In this document: positions 10,895-24,400 of the stretch, piece after piece
Position numbering within the stretch: position 1 is the stretch's first letter
How the letters are laid out: each line of letters opens with the position of its first letter
Source of the DNA: Struthio camelus
Taxonomy: Eukaryota > Chordata > Aves > Struthioniformes > Struthionidae
DNA: 64,000 nt
Assembly: GCF_040807025.1 (NCBI RefSeq)
Contig: NC_090952.1
Coordinates: 1,550,001 to 1,614,000 of the forward strand
Reading direction: 5' to 3'
Made by a program: the position numbers and the translations under genes
Notes under the pieces: model-generated
What the model was told of the DNA's origin: nothing
The model's database searches: none
What the model saw: only the letters and a program-made list of their open reading frames with translations

Positions 10895-11066
10895 TCGCAG
10901 CGGGGCGGGGAAGAGGCGCCCACGTGACGGCGCGCTCCGCCCCTCCGCCCACATCGCCCGTCCGCCGGCGGCACGCCGAGCAACCCTTCCGCGCAACAAG
11001 TCCCGCTGGCGCCATCTTGAGTGTGGGCGCTGAGCTCTTAAAGCGAAAGGCTCCTAATGTTTGCAA
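10780..11066 (-). promoter_or_regulatory. CpG-island promoter of the unidentified gene
   Basis: CpG density rises sharply here. On the minus strand there is an AAGATGGCGCC motif at 11008-11018, typical of YY1-bound, TATA-less start sites. A CACGTGAC E-box lies at 10921-10928, with GC boxes nearby (GCTCCGCCCC, GGGGCGGGG). The first good ATG with a following splice donor is at 10892-10894. Direction is inferred from the exons lying to the left; bidirectional firing cannot be excluded. Confidence 0.6.
10874..10894 (-). CDS. Candidate first coding exon of the unidentified gene (MALPAAQ)
   Basis: Within the CpG island, an ATG opens seven codons (MALPAAQ) and runs into a CAG|GTGGGG donor, phase 0 out. 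A CACGTGAC E-box lies 27 bp upstream and a YY1-type site about 115 bp upstream. The exon is very short and its link to the next confirmed exon is not established. An upstream ATG at about 11017, inside the YY1-like motif, is an alternative. Confidence 0.4.
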
Positions 11067-11265
11067 CGGTCAGCAGCGTAGGAGAAAAGGGGATGTGGAG
11101 GGCGCCTCGGTGAGGCCAGTGCAATGGCAGCCTCCTTCCGTCAGGCCAGAGATCTTGGGCAAGTCCATGATCCACTCGCACCTCCTAGATACATGGAGAG
11201 AGGGAAAAGGGGGAGTCCAGGCCCTGACAGGACTTCGGGTTACCTTCTGGGACTGCTGGAGGTGT

Positions 11266-12570
11266 CCCGGCCCTGCCGACCACCTCCCAGCCCTGCCGTC
11301 TGCATCCCAGCCCTGCCGTCCGCATCCCAGCCCTGCCGTCCGCATCCCAGCCCTGCCGACCACCTCCCAGCCCTGCCGACCGCATCCCAGCCCTGCCGTC
11401 CGCATCCCAGCCCTGCCATCCGCATCCCAGCCCTGCCGACCACCTCCCAGCCCTGCCGACCACCTCCCAGCCCTGCCGTCCGCATCCCAGCCCTGCCGTC
11501 CGCATCCCAGCCCTGCCGTCCGCATCCCAGCCCTGCCGTCCGCATCCCAGCCCTGCCAACCACCTCCCAGTCCTGCCGTCCGCATCCCAGCCCTGCCGTC
11601 CACCTTCCAGCCCTGCCGTCCGCATCCCAGCCCTGCCGACCACCTCCCAGCCCTGCCGACCACCTCCCAGCCCTGCCGACCACCTCCCAGCCCTGCCGTC
11701 CGCATCCCAGCCCTGCCGTACGCATCCCAGCCCTGCCGACCACCTCCCAGTCCTGCCGTCCGCATCCCAGCCCTGCCGTCCACCTTCCAGCCCTGCCGTC
11801 CGCATCCCAGCCCTGCCGTCCACCTCCCAGCCCTGCCGTCTGCATCCCAGCCCTGCCGTCCACCTCCCAGCCCTGCCGTCTGCATCCCAGCCCTGCTGTC
11901 CACCTCCCAGCCCTACCGTCTGCATCCCAGCCCTGCTGTCCACCTCCCAGCCCTGCCATCCACATCCCAGCCCTGCCGACCACCTCCCAGCCCTGCCGAC
12001 CACCTCCCAGCCCTGCCGACCACCTCCCAGCCCTGCTGACCACCTCCCAGCCCTGCCGTCCACCTCCCAGCCCTGCCATCCGCATCCCAGCCCTGCCGAC
12101 CACCTCCCAGCCCTGCCGTACACATCCCGGCCCTGCCGTCCACCTCCCAGCCCTGCCGTCCGCATCCCAGCCCTCCCGTCCGCATCCCAGCCCTGCCGCC
12201 CGCATCCCAGCCCTGCTGCCCGCATCCCAGCTCTGCCATCCGCATCCCAGCCCTGCCGCCCGCATCCCAGCCCTGCCGACCGCATCCCAGCCCTGCCGCC
12301 CGCATCCCAGCCCTGCCGTCCGCATCCCAGCCCTGCCCTCCACCTCCCAGCCCTGCCGCCCGCATCCCAGCCCTGCCGTCCGCATCCCAGCCCTGCCGTC
12401 CGCATCCCAGCCCTGCCGTCCGCATCCCAGCCCTGCCCTCCACCTCCCAGCCCTGCCGTCCGCATCCCAGCCCTGCCGTCCACCCTCTGGCCCTGCTGGC
12501 CGCCTTCTGGCCCTGCCATCCACATTCTGGCCCTGCTGTCCATATCCCAGCCCTGCCAACCACATCTTGG
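11266..12570. repeat. 20-bp GC-rich minisatellite, about 65 copies
   Basis: The unit is 20 bases exactly, so three units fill each 60 bases in register. Two main variants intermix: CCGTCCGCATCCCAGCCCTG and CCGACCACCTCCCAGCCCTG. The array decays at its right end (CTGGCCCTG units from about 12480). Longer duplications are visible from shared marker variants 180 bases (nine units) and 100 bases (five units) apart. The minus strand carries GGGCTGGG in nearly every unit. Because the unit has few stops in any frame, it creates long spurious open frames on both strands. Confidence 0.95.
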
Positions 12571-12579
12571 GCCTGACCT

Positions 12580-15500
12580 GACACCACCTGGGCCAGCACG
12601 GACCATGGGTGCCAACAGGTGATGCACTGGTCTGCCCACTTCACTCAGAAGAGCTGGTCCAAAGGGAACTCAGGAGACCTGCTGCTACCTCTGTCTTGGC
12701 CTCCAACTTGATCACTACCACCAGACACAAACTCCTGCTTCTGCTTCTTCTTTCCTCCCTGCTCAGTTTGGTTTGAAGCTCCAGGGGATGCATGTACCCT
12801 CCTTCCCCATACAGTGCCTGATCTCACCTTTGCCTGCCTTTTCTAAGCACCCACCTTGCCAATGTGCTAGACCCCACTTCCTCAGCCCACCATCCTCCCT
12901 GCACACTGCAGAATGAAGAGGTCAGGCCCTGGAAGAGACCACAGCAAGGTAAGCCCAAATAGATCCTGAAACAGTTGGAACAAAAACAACCCTGAGGTCA
13001 TGGAGGGTTTGAGATGCCCCAGAGCATCTTTCTCTTTTCCCCAAGTAGCTTAGCTAAGCTACTCAGTCATCAACCAGCCCTATAAACCTTTTTTTTGCTG
13101 TGACACCACTGCTGAAACTATTCATTACGAATATTTTAGGTTTTCATCTGTTCTTAAAACTTCCTAGTGGCAGAGATGTCCCATCTTCCATCTCCCACCC
13201 TTTCTTTGCCTGAGGTATTGCGCCCAGTCGTTGGGACATGGAAGTGATTCTTTCCCAAGGAACCCAGGATAGTGGCTTTCTCCAACAGCTAGAGGATATA
13301 TCCTTGTAAATGGTGGGGAACTTTAAATCCCCCCACTGCCACCCCCACCCCCCCAAAAAAGTCTGAGCATGACTAAAAGGTCAGAAGCCTGGGGGAAGCC
13401 TGGGGGGAAAACGCTCACTGGAACAGGAAAATTTCCTATTCCAGGAACTGCTTTCCCTATCAAGCCACTAAATGTTTACAAAAGATATTAGCACGCTCTG
13501 TGTCCAAAGGACTCACAGACTACTTGTGTCTTGGCACCAGCTCCTGAAACTCCCTGGCTCTGTGCCTGCTCAGTCCCAGTATTGCTTTCAGTCACTGCTG
13601 CAGCTACAGCAGGGCTGGGATTGAGCATGTGTTTACCAGCATCCAGCAGCACTTCTGTGACCAGGAACACCATACGCAGCTGAGACAGCAAGGGTCTGGA
13701 ACAGAGTTGATAGCAGGCAGGGCTGGCCAGGGTGCCCTGGCTATGAGCTGTGATCTCATGCCAAGCATGAGGAGGTCATCAATAATTATTCTACTTTTAG
13801 TATAACATTAAAGTATAAAGTTAAAACTGCCATAGCTGGAGGAAGGTACACTTGGGGAGAGAATGTATACAATGGAAAAAGGGTGAGTTTAAGACAAGAG
13901 GTCAGTGTCAGGGCACCCCCTTTTTAATCCCCAGGCCTGCTTTTGGCTTGTGTTAAGAACTTCAGCAAGTCACTGAAATACTTTTTCTCTGTCTCAGTTT
14001 CCCAGAAGCTGAGTCAGAGGAAAAGAAGGGTAAAGTCACAAGTGCTGGGAAAATGTTTTGCGATGCCTGGAGGAAACAAGCTAAAGGCATGCAAGGTATA
14101 GCTACAATGACAATGCCATAGGCCTGAGTCGCTAGAGGCTCTGGCTTGGCTGCAGACAAGAACAACCTCTCTGATAACTCACTGCTGTTTTGTAAGTGTT
14201 AGATGCCTCCCAAGCAGTGACAGGGCATAGAGCTGGCAGCTCTCTCTTGCCCATGTACGAAGTCACCTTTGCGTCTCAGGGAGGCTCTGTCTCCTGTCCT
14301 TTACCATTGCTCCTGCCTCCTAACTGAAAAGAACCTGGAGAAGAAAATGAGATTTTAATAAGCAGATGTAGTTGGGGTTTAGGACTAATGTCATCACCTC
14401 CAGGGTTTGAAGCAGTCACTCATGCCTGAGATTGATATGTCAGATGCTTTACTGTCTACCTGGGTGAAACGCTCCCCAGCTTCCATGAGCAGTCATATAA
14501 CCTCTCCTAAGCGCAGCACCCCCTTGCCACCCCTCTCCATCCATGCCCTATCAGATAGCCATCTCAGGGCTCCAACAGCTAAACCTCAGCTTGCTTTCAG
14601 CCCCAGCTGCCTCAGGGCTCCTCTGTGCTCACCAGAGCTCCACTTACACTTGTCTCCAGGGGGCAGGGTGCCTTTCAGGCTCCTTTCCTTCCCCTCCCAG
14701 CCCACTCTGGGACAGTCTGTGCTCCCTGTAACCCTCCTCTGTGCTATGCCAGTCTGGAGTAACTGCTGGAGCTAGGAATACTCCAGAACTTCCAGGATGT
14801 CCTGGTGCCATGGCAGTGGAAGATCCCTGCCTTTTCTGACATATTCTAGGGGTGTGCTTACCTTTTTTGATGCCTTCCTCTTACTTGCAATGTTGCCCCA
14901 GGTCAGACAAGCTCTCAGCTGTGGGCTGTACCAGCTGAGCTCCCAGCTGAGCAGTGCCTCCCATAGCAGGTCCTCAGGCCGAGGCTGAGGTCATTGAGTC
15001 TCTCTGCTACTCCTCAGTGAGATGCCTAGCAGGCCAGACCTCTGGAGGCTGACAGCACGGCTCTTTTGGGGACCAGGCTTGTGCAAGATCTGGATGTCGA
15101 AGGGGAAGGATAGCAATTCTGGGCTGTTTCAGGTCCTTGGCCAAGGATCGGGGCTGCTGGCTTGGTAGTCTCATGGGTGAGTGGACCAAACCACTCTTGC
15201 TGCCACAGCCGTTGAGCTGTTACGTGACCCAGGGCAGGAAGGAGAGTGATGGTGCCTCAGTTTCCCTTCTCCCCACCTGTCTCTGTGGGCTGAGCACTTG
15301 GCGTAGGGGCAGTTTCTTACCTATTGGCAGCTGCAACACCAAAAGCTGCAGCAGCAGTTTCTACAGGGATTTTCCCCTAAGCCTCTCCTATTCCCATTCA
15401 GCATACTAACATCTTTAATACCCCTAAGCTTTTTGGAGCAGCAGTTGGGGGTGGTTACACATCATGCACCCAGTACCTAGCACAAGCCATTCCTGGACAG

Positions 15501-18500
15501 GGTCTCTGGACTCTTGTGTGATACAAACTTGAAACAGTCTTCCCTGATGCAGCGCAGCGGTTCCTTGCTACCAGAGCCCACGTCCCAGCCCATTACCAAG
15601 AGCGCCGGTCTGGCCGGGGCCGGCACCAGTATGGATTCTGGCAGCACTAGGGGGCAGCATTGGTGCAGATATGAGCTGTCCAGCTAGGTGAAGTCTACGA
15701 ATGGCAGCAAGCACCTTGCTTGAACTCCCTGTTATCCCCAGTGAGAAGCTTTTAATTCTGGCTGGCTGGCCACTCTAGAAGTCACCTCCTGTTGCATAAC
15801 TCCTTGGAGGATGGTCAGAAAACTACATGTCAGTGTCCTCAGATGCTGCTTTTCTTCCTCAGATGGTTTTTTTCCTCCTTCCATGGAAACTGGCTCAAAA
15901 CTCAGCAGATTTTTCTCCGGTCCTGGAAACATGGCTTGTCTCTGCTGGGAGACTTCACAGAACAACCCAAAGCTGTGACCAGGACACAGCAGGATGTTGG
16001 TGCTGGAACTGGAGCAAAAACCTTTCTCATTCCCAGCAAGGGGCTGAACCCTTGAGCAGACAGCTCTGTAGGCCCCATGAGTGTGAGAATCAGCAGTCAG
16101 GATCACTTGTCCCTCAAGCAGAGATTTGCATTGCTGCAGAGTCTCTCTAATTTCTGCAGGGTGAGCCCAGCTCTGTCACAGGACAGAGAGCAGTTCTCTT
16201 GCTGTGTAGATGTGTTTGCTTCCCCAAAGGACATCTGCTCAATCATTTCTGCTCTGATAGCCTATGGGAACACCCTAGAGCTCTGAATCAAAAAAGCTCC
16301 CACCAAGTGCCCAATGCCTTGCTATCCCCAGGCTTCCCAAGTCACATCAGGAGGGGTAACAGCACAGCACTCTCTGTGCACAGAGTGAATGTCATGGTGG
16401 GGCTGGCAATGTTTCAGTTTCAGGTTTTTAGCATAGCAACTACCTTAGAAGGTGACATCAACATCATGCTGTGTAAGTAAAAGTCCTTTAGAAGAGGAAG
16501 GCCCTGCCATATTTCCTGAAGGGTTGAACTTTGGGATTTATCTGATCTCTGTGATAACACAAGTTGGCCAGGTTCCCTTGTAAGGGGAAGAAGGCTGAGT
16601 GATTAGTACCAAGAAACAAACACTGGCTTGTCTGGCCTCAGCCCTAGGCCATTCTCCCAGATGCAGCCAGCCCCATCATGTCCTTGCATGACCCTGCTGT
16701 ACACATATAGTATGGCAAACTGGATCATTTCGTCTTTAGGTATGCGCAGAGCTGATGTATGCTCTTGGCTGCCTACTCCCCACTGCCTGCTTACCTGGGA
16801 GCAGGGGCTGCTGGATCTGGCCTTCTGCCTTCTTCCATCCATGCTCAGTGCATCAGGGCTGGTGAAGAGGGGCAGGCAGGCAGCAGGTTCCTCCCTAGGG
16901 ATTGGCTAGATTGGAGAGGGCAGTGGTACCTGTGCTCTGCCCAGAGCCCTAGTGCAAGCAGCAGTGAGCAGGTGTCTCCTGCCCTGGTTGCTGTTTTGGT
17001 CCTCTCCTCACAGTTTGAGTTACTGTCCCCAGGCCTGCAGACATCCTGGGTGCCTTGCAGAGGAAATCCTTGCCACAGCACTCTTGAGATCAGCCCCTTG
17101 TGCAGCTCCTGTGGGAGTGATGGCCCTGACATGTAGCACTCCTGTGCTCCTCCTGTCACCAAGTGCCCAAAAAAATGACTTCATGAAAAATATGAACCCT
17201 GAGCCAGACAAGGCCTTTGTACTCTGAGTAACAGCATGGATCTTCTCCGGAGGTTGAGGACCTCCTCTCATTACTGCAGTCTCAGCCCCTTCCCTTCAAC
17301 ACACCACTGGGTGTTCAGCCAACCCCTTCTCAAAACACCCAATGGGGAGATACCCTGCATTCCTGGACATCTCTCCTAGTGCTTTGCCAGCTTCCCCCTT
17401 CAGGCAGCTACCACCCACGGCTCAGGAGAACATCTCCAGCTGTCTGCCAGGAGGCTCCTTGACATCCAGCCTAGGTATCAGGGATGCTGAGGCAGGGTGA
17501 AAATCTCCCATCAGGATGGTTTCCAGGTGGGAAAAGATTTAATTAAATGAAAATTTTAATTAAAAAATTAAAAATTTAATTAAATGTCCATTAAATGAAC
17601 ATCTTTTTTTTTCTTTTTCCTCCTAGAAACCAGTGGTCTCCCCAAATACAGAATTTATTTTCTCCTTTGTGTAGCATGCAAAATGCCTGGAACAACCAGA
17701 GACAAACGGGATGGGGATAAGAAACTTTGAAACCTAAGCAGAAAATAGACTTCCTGTGAAGCAACAGTCTCTGAAAGGAAGGAGCAGGTATCTGGGGCTG
17801 GGAAGGAGAGGAAAGGAGAGGGATCTGCTCTGCCATGCCATTGTCCTGCTCATCTCAGCAGAAACAAGGACTTCTGCAGCGACAGTGCGATGAGGGAATG
17901 GCAATGATGGAAACCCAGACCTCCAGCCCGGAAATACACGTGGGAGCACACAAACACACATGCACGAGCCAGGGCAGGGGAAGGCAGACTCCTTTACCCC
18001 ATTTTCCTGTCCATTGTTTTCTGTGCTACTTACCCAAGAGCTTCACCACAGGAAAAAATTCCTGCGGCTGAATGTGAAAGTCACATCTGTCACGTGAAGG
18101 CAGTGACAGCCCCACAGCCGCCTGCTTCATCCCCAGTGTGCTGGAAAGCTGCTTGGTTTAGGGAAATAGGAAGCCCTGAAATAGCAGAAGCTGGAAACAC
18201 GTGGCTGATGGGCAGAAACAGAAGTAGGGAGTGAAGCTGGGAGCATCCAGCCTCCCGCCACCTCCTATGCACAGCACACAATTTGCCCCATGGCACTGTT
18301 TTATCATGAGCCTCCTGCCCCTTTCCTTTCCTGCTATCACATTTTCCTCATTGCCCCATCTACCCTGCCCCATACAGGCACCTGTGCAAAGCACCATGTG
18401 CTCCAAAATGAAACCCTGCCATGCTAGGAGTCACTCTTGATCTGAAATCCGCCTCAGAGAGCACATTCAGAGAGAGGTCTCTGTGATGGGTGCAGCCTGT

Positions 18501-21060
18501 TACTGCTCCCTGCAAAAGGCATGGCCTTGCCCTGTTGTCTAACGGAGAGCACAGCTCCATGCCTCTGGGGTGGGGATAAACAGAGGTGATCCTCAAAAGG
18601 TAAGCAGCTGGCTTCTTGTCTGTCCCCACAAGGACCCTGTTGATAAAGAGACAGAGCCGCTGACTCTGTGTGGTGATCCAGAGAAAGCAGGAGGAGCCTG
18701 GACTCAGGGCCAAGCTACCATGCAGAGGGTAATCAGGAAAGAGCCAATGCTCTGGACCACACAAGGCTGCAGGGAGGATGCTGCAGCACCTCCTGCTGCT
18801 TTATCCACCTGATATTTGTGTGTAGTGCCTATCAGGAGTTTGACTCAACCTGCCAAGTACGGACAGCCACTGCATAGCTGGGAGGCAAGAGAGATCAAGG
18901 AACATATCCAAAAAGTGCAAGTTTCACAACAACATGTAAAGAGTTGAACTTTAAAATCCAAACACGCCCTACAGTGAGTAAAAATAGAAGCAGGACATAA
19001 AAACTCACATGACATAGTCAGAAAAGGAGTGTGCAGCTGGTCCTTATACCCATAAAAACATAAAAAAGTGCAAGAAAAGATATTTCAAGTCCAAAGATCA
19101 CTGTAAAGGATATGAATAGGCTGCTAGCCTCTGAGTGCAGAAAATCTTAGGCGATTATGTTGAAAATCCCATCAAGGAGGGTTTTGAGTATTTGCAGGCT
19201 TAGCCCCCCCTTCTTGAATGCAGGCTTGGTGCCAGAGAAACGGTGACATGGTGCCGGACCCTCCTGGTATTAGTTTAATTAGTTTAATTATAAGATTTAT
19301 GCCAACTAAGCCAGGAGGGAGCCCCAGCCAGGACCAACTCTGTTCCTGTCTGTTCTCGCTCAGTCGGGGCTGATGTCAGCCAAAGGGCTTCGGCTAGGAT
19401 GGAAATCAGGCTCCTGCCCCGTGCTCTGGTGCTGGCTGACGTTGTCTTTAGCTGGGATTGCAGGAGAGCAGCCCCTAAAGAAGCAGAGGGAAAGGTAGCA
19501 GGAGAGGGCCTAGAGGAACAGGATGACCTTTCCCTGCTGTTGTCCCTTGCCCCAGACGTGCTCTGCCTTTGAGCGAAATTCCACCGGCTCTGAGGCATGC
19601 TGTACTCATCCTTCCCCAGGGACAGCTAGCAGCCAGCCTCTGTCCTAGCAGAACAATCCAGGGAAATGACCCAGCAAGGTGAGGGGACAGGATGCCGTGC
19701 TGGCCACCACTGCCTGCATTGTGTCTTTGGATACGTCGGTGATGAAGTCAGCCCCAGGCTTCTACGGAGGAACATAGGATGGGGGGTTTGAGAGGGAAAT
19801 AGCTGCCAGGAGAGAGAAGCGCAAAATCCCTGTGATTGCAGGCAGTCAACTACCTCTCCATCTGGATTTACTGGTTGAAACCTCAGAAGAGTTCAGAGAC
19901 CCTGGAGAAGCTTGTCCTCTCTTGTTCAGGGACACTAACATCCTCTGGAGGAATGCACCCCCACCACACTGTCAGTTCCAGTTAATCCAACATCATGGAG
20001 ATCACCAGTCCTCTGGGCAACGTGGGAAAGGTCACATGGGGATTCAACGGGGACTTTTTCAGGGGTCAGAAAGAGCAGTTCCTCCATGGCTGGGGAAACC
20101 TCCCAGCCTTGTCCCAGAACCTAAGAGCGAAGGTGCAAGCCTCCAGGCCCATACAAATCTGGCCTACCATCTGCCCTGGTAGCCCTTAAGGATATTATGT
20201 TGTCTCCATGTACTGCATGGAGGTTTACTGCCAACCCTCCCAGTACCCTTCCTAGGGCACTCAGAGATGAGGAGAGTCCTTGGGGTTTCTCTGAGGTATT
20301 AGTGATGGAAATTACAGCTGGGGATGTAAACCAGGAGCAAAACTCCCAGCTCTGGCTGATAGCAAGAATCTGCAGTCTAGAAACACAGGCATTGCAGCCA
20401 GTCCTCCACTGTTCACCATGTGGGTGAATTTGGGTACTCAGGGGGTTCAAATCTGGAAAGTCCTTCGGGCTCTGGCTAGAGATGGGATACAGTTCACACG
20501 TCCTAAAGCATCCTCACAATCCAGAACAGACCCACTGCCCATTGGCCATTATCTTGATGAGATTTGGTAGATCAGCTCTGGGGACTGCTCTGTGAGCTGT
20601 AAAGGATGCCCTGAGAGGTCGCTGAGGCTTGCTCAGTCTGGCTTTCTGAACACTGTGTGTGATGGAGACTTCCCTCCTCCCCGGTTGCCCATTCCAGCTT
20701 TGCTAGCCTCATCCTTGCACAGCTCTTCCTCACAGGTAGGCTGAACCCACCATGGCAGTTGAAGCCTCTGATTTATTGCTTTGCCCATAAAGGACCTGAA
20801 GCCGTATTTCTTTCACTCCTGGTCCAGAACCGAGAGCGTTCATCCTGAACTGCAGCTCCCTTTGCAGCTCTGCACCAACCAACCAGCCTCTGTCCTGTAA
20901 GCCTTTCTTACTGAGTAGCTGGGCTGGCTGCTCCAGGGAACTCCCAGCACAGGGTGACCTGTGAAATCCCAACTCTTCTACGTCCCTGCTGAGTCTCTGA
21001 ATGGTTTCACATACCTCCATGGTATCATTTTCTCACCATGGGCTGTTGAGTTCTGCTGTC
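12580..21060. other. Intergenic region, no gene supported
   Basis: I found no convincing exon chain on either strand. The composition is ordinary, with an AT-rich palindromic patch at about 17537-17585 (repeats of TTAATTAAA and AAATTTAATT type) and a short TTTAATTAG direct repeat at about 19270. The open frames here are short and lack splice or domain support. Confidence 0.5.
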
Positions 21061-21069
21061 TCGATGGCA

Positions 21070-21457
21070 GAAGCTTGGGACTGTTCAGCCTGGAGAAGAG
21101 AAGACTGAGGGGGGATCTTATCAACATGTATAAGTATCTGAAGGGAGGGTGTCAAGAGCATGAAGAGCATGAGGCCAGACTCTTCTCAGTGGTGCCCAGA
21201 GACAGGACGAGAGGCAACAGGCACAAACTGAAGCACAGGAAGTTCTGTCTGAACATGAGGAAAAAATTCTTTGCTGTGAGGGTGACAGAGCCCTGGAACA
21301 GGTTGCCCAGAGAGGTTGTGGAGTTTCCGTCCTTGGAGATATTCAAAAGCTGTCCAGACATAGTCCTGTGCTCTGGGTGACCCTGCATGAGCAGGGGGGT
21401 TGGACTAGATGATCTCCAGAGGTCCCTTCCAACCTCAACTATTCTGTGATTCTGTGG
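21070..21457 (+). mobile_element. CR1 LINE 3' fragment
   Basis: A severely 5'-truncated CR1 on the plus strand. It begins in the C-terminal ORF2 sequence ([20 protein letters not shown]-like), continues through the [17 protein letters not shown] segment and ends in the CR1 tail ATTCTGTGATTCTGTGG. A short in-frame duplication (GAGCATGAAGAGCATGAG) marks the coding remnant. Intergenic. Confidence 0.93.
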
Positions 21458-24400
21458 TCAAGGACAGCAGAGAAATAATGGGACTAGAGTCTCCAGGCTA
21501 CATCACCCCTTTCAGTTCTGTGGAGGAAGTTTATTTCTGATAAATGGTTTCAACACACAGAAGCAGTCAAAGTCTGCTCTCATTTCCCCACTTGCCTAAG
21601 CACGGATTTTCCTTGGCGAAAGCAAAGCAAAGCCCTACCAATCTGCCTCATCTAGCACTGCAGCATGTCTCCTGTCCAAGGTAGGAGAAGACTAGAACCT
21701 TTCTTTCAGGAGCTGAGGAAAGGTTGGATTCATTACATCTGGAGACAGGCAGGGTCACCATATCCATCCTCTACTGGTCTCCCAAATCAACATGTGTCCT
21801 GGAGTCCAGTTCTGATTGCATCGAAGAGTTGGTAGAAGACAGCTAAGGGAAGCAAGTCCATGTTCAGGGCACTGGGGAATCTGCATTCCCTGTTAAAACA
21901 TCTAGGGGTCTGCAAACGGGCAGGAGTCAGGAAGTAGCTGAGCAGGTGGAGCTAGGACCAGCTCTGCCCTGCCAAAGCAAGGCAGCTGACAGGTCTTTGT
22001 GGTCCCTGCCAGTCCCTGGCCTCTCAGCAGAGATTACCGAGGAAAGGGCCATTATCAGACAGGAATTCATGTGATGGAGATCACAACCAGATTCAGCCAA
22101 GAGTCCAGGTCATCAGGCAAGCTCATGGTGACAGGGCAGGTCCAAGGTCAGGCCAAGAAGTCAGTCCATGGCTGTATCTGAGCAAGATACTGGCACTCCT
22201 ACAGCACAGGTGAGTTTGGGACTGATGGCCCAGGGCTGAGCTTAAATGGGTTCCTGGGCCGATGGGCAGGATATGGGTGGAGGCCCCAGGTGAAGCTGTC
22301 TATGGCCCTTAAGGCCTATTAGTACCCTCTGGGCCCTGACAGCTTGGTCTATAGGCAAAAGACCCTTGCAGGTTTGCAGCTTAGGCCCTAGGCTGGAGCA
22401 GGTGAGATAATACCATGGCTGGCAGTACAGAGTGGCTGAAACTTTGGTGATCGTGCCCTTACAGGCAAGGACACAGTTTGGGGACACCACATAGCTCAGC
22501 CTGCAGCAACAGGGTGCTAAGCTGCCTGGCACCACGCCACATGGAGCACATTTGCTGCAGGCCTAGCGTGGATGTGCAGACGGCTGCTCTGGCCCAGCTG
22601 ATGTGTGGAAATGTCATTCCCAGCCCATGTTCACAGATCACTAATGTTGCCGTTGGTACATCCTGGAGCTTCATCTGCTGCTGTCAGGTACACATGAATT
22701 TAAATCATTTTCTGTTGAAGAACTGAGCTGCTACAATGCAGCTGCATGTTGTTTCAGATAGAAACCCTTGTTATGAGGAGGAAATGGCTAACGGGGATCT
22801 GGAGCCTGAATCATGCTGTGATGAAAGTCCACAAAGCCAATGCTCCTTCCCGCTCCCTTGGAGCAAGGGGACAGCAATATGCACTTGCTTGCCTGCTGCA
22901 GACCTGTTCAGCTCCAAAGGGGAACTCAGATCATAAAATCAACACAGGATAAACTGGGGTGTTGGGTCCTGGGAGGTGAGGAGTAATGAGCTGTTCTTTT
23001 GAAGGGGAAATCTGTGAAGTGTAAAGAGATCTGCTTCCTGCCCTCATGCACCTCTCTAGCTCCAGCCAAAAACTGTGCTAGAAAATGTGTTTTTAATTCA
23101 GGGCCCCACGTCTCCCCTTCCTATAAGCATGGGAAGATTTCCCTAAACCACACAAGAGGGCTTGTCAGAAAAGAAAGGAAGTAGCAGGCAGCATCCCCAG
23201 GGCTAGGTTATCTCCTAAAAATAGTTACAGCATCTTGCCTCATCAAGGCCAGCCTGACTGTCTGGGCCGCCAGATACTTCCCTCCCCCAAACGGATGTGG
23301 CTACTTCCCAAAACGCAGCACGCAGCACGGCACAAAAAAAATGCATGCCGCCAAGACAGCGCCATGCAAATGTCCTCACTGGGCTGCAGCTGTGCTGGTT
23401 CCTGCTAACCCCATTCCCTGTGCCTGTGTGGGCCACAGTGCAGCCCCCTCATCTGGCTCCCTGGCCCAGGCAGAACACGCCTGCATTTGTCTGTCTCCAC
23501 TGAGAAAAACGCACCAAAAGAGGTGCAATGACATGTGCAGAGATGTCACTGCAGTAGGGCTGCTGGATGAGAACGCACCTGCTGGAGCTGGTGGACGTAC
23601 TGTCAGCCCAGAGGGAGCTGAATCAGAGCAGGGCTACCCGGTCTCACTGCTGGAAAGGAACAAAGTGCTACGGTTACATGTGGATGAGGGAGAAGATTTG
23701 GTGAGACTACTGAGTTTCTGTCCCAAATCTTTCTACAGTTGGACAGGGAGCTTCTCTTACCACTTGGTGTTAAGCTCAGCAAGAGCAACAGCCTCAGCAT
23801 CTTGGGGGAGAAATTCCTCCTCCTGTGTTCCTTTCTCAGGGTCTGTCCAGTCCAGTTGGGTGTGAAAAAGGAAATTCAGCCCATAGTATAATTTCTTTAG
23901 GGATGCAGCACTCACTTCAACTCTGAAAGCTCTCTTTACCCTCACAGAGACTGGGGAGATCCCTCCAGGTGAGAACAACTTCATCAAGGAAAGTCAGACC
24001 TCAGATGTGCTGAAAAGAGCATGCCACCCTCCATCAGTCTCCATGCACAGACAGAAGGTCTGACATCTGCATATTGCTTTCCTTCCTCCACATGAGCCTG
24101 AAGGGTGACCTTATTTTAGCTGCAGGGCTCCTAGGGAGGTTTCTATCTGCCCTCTGTGCAGCAAGAGGAGGTGGCTCATCTCTAGCCAGCACACGTGTGG
24201 CTACAGGCCACCTCTGCTAAATCTCTCACCTCTGTGCCCCAGGCCAGCCATTTCGGTGTCTGGGACCCCAGCATATCTGCTCCTCTGGGGCCTGGCCCTG
24301 CAGCCAGAGCTGTATGTCCCCAGCTCAAGGGGACTCACCAAAAATCCTCTGGAGAGAGGGCATGGGTCCTGCCACCAGAGCAACACCTGCTCTGCTAGTA

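Noticed and set aside
10336-12639. Open frames of 441-567 codons on both strands (proline-rich on plus, GWDADGRAG-like on minus)
   Set aside because: They lie almost wholly in the 20-bp minisatellite and the C-rich repeat. The unit lacks stops in most frames and all frames give equally long products, so they are composition artefacts.
17530-17590. AT-rich TTAATTAAA palindromic patch as a replication or matrix-attachment site
   Set aside because: Too short and unspecific to call; simple AT-rich sequence explains it.
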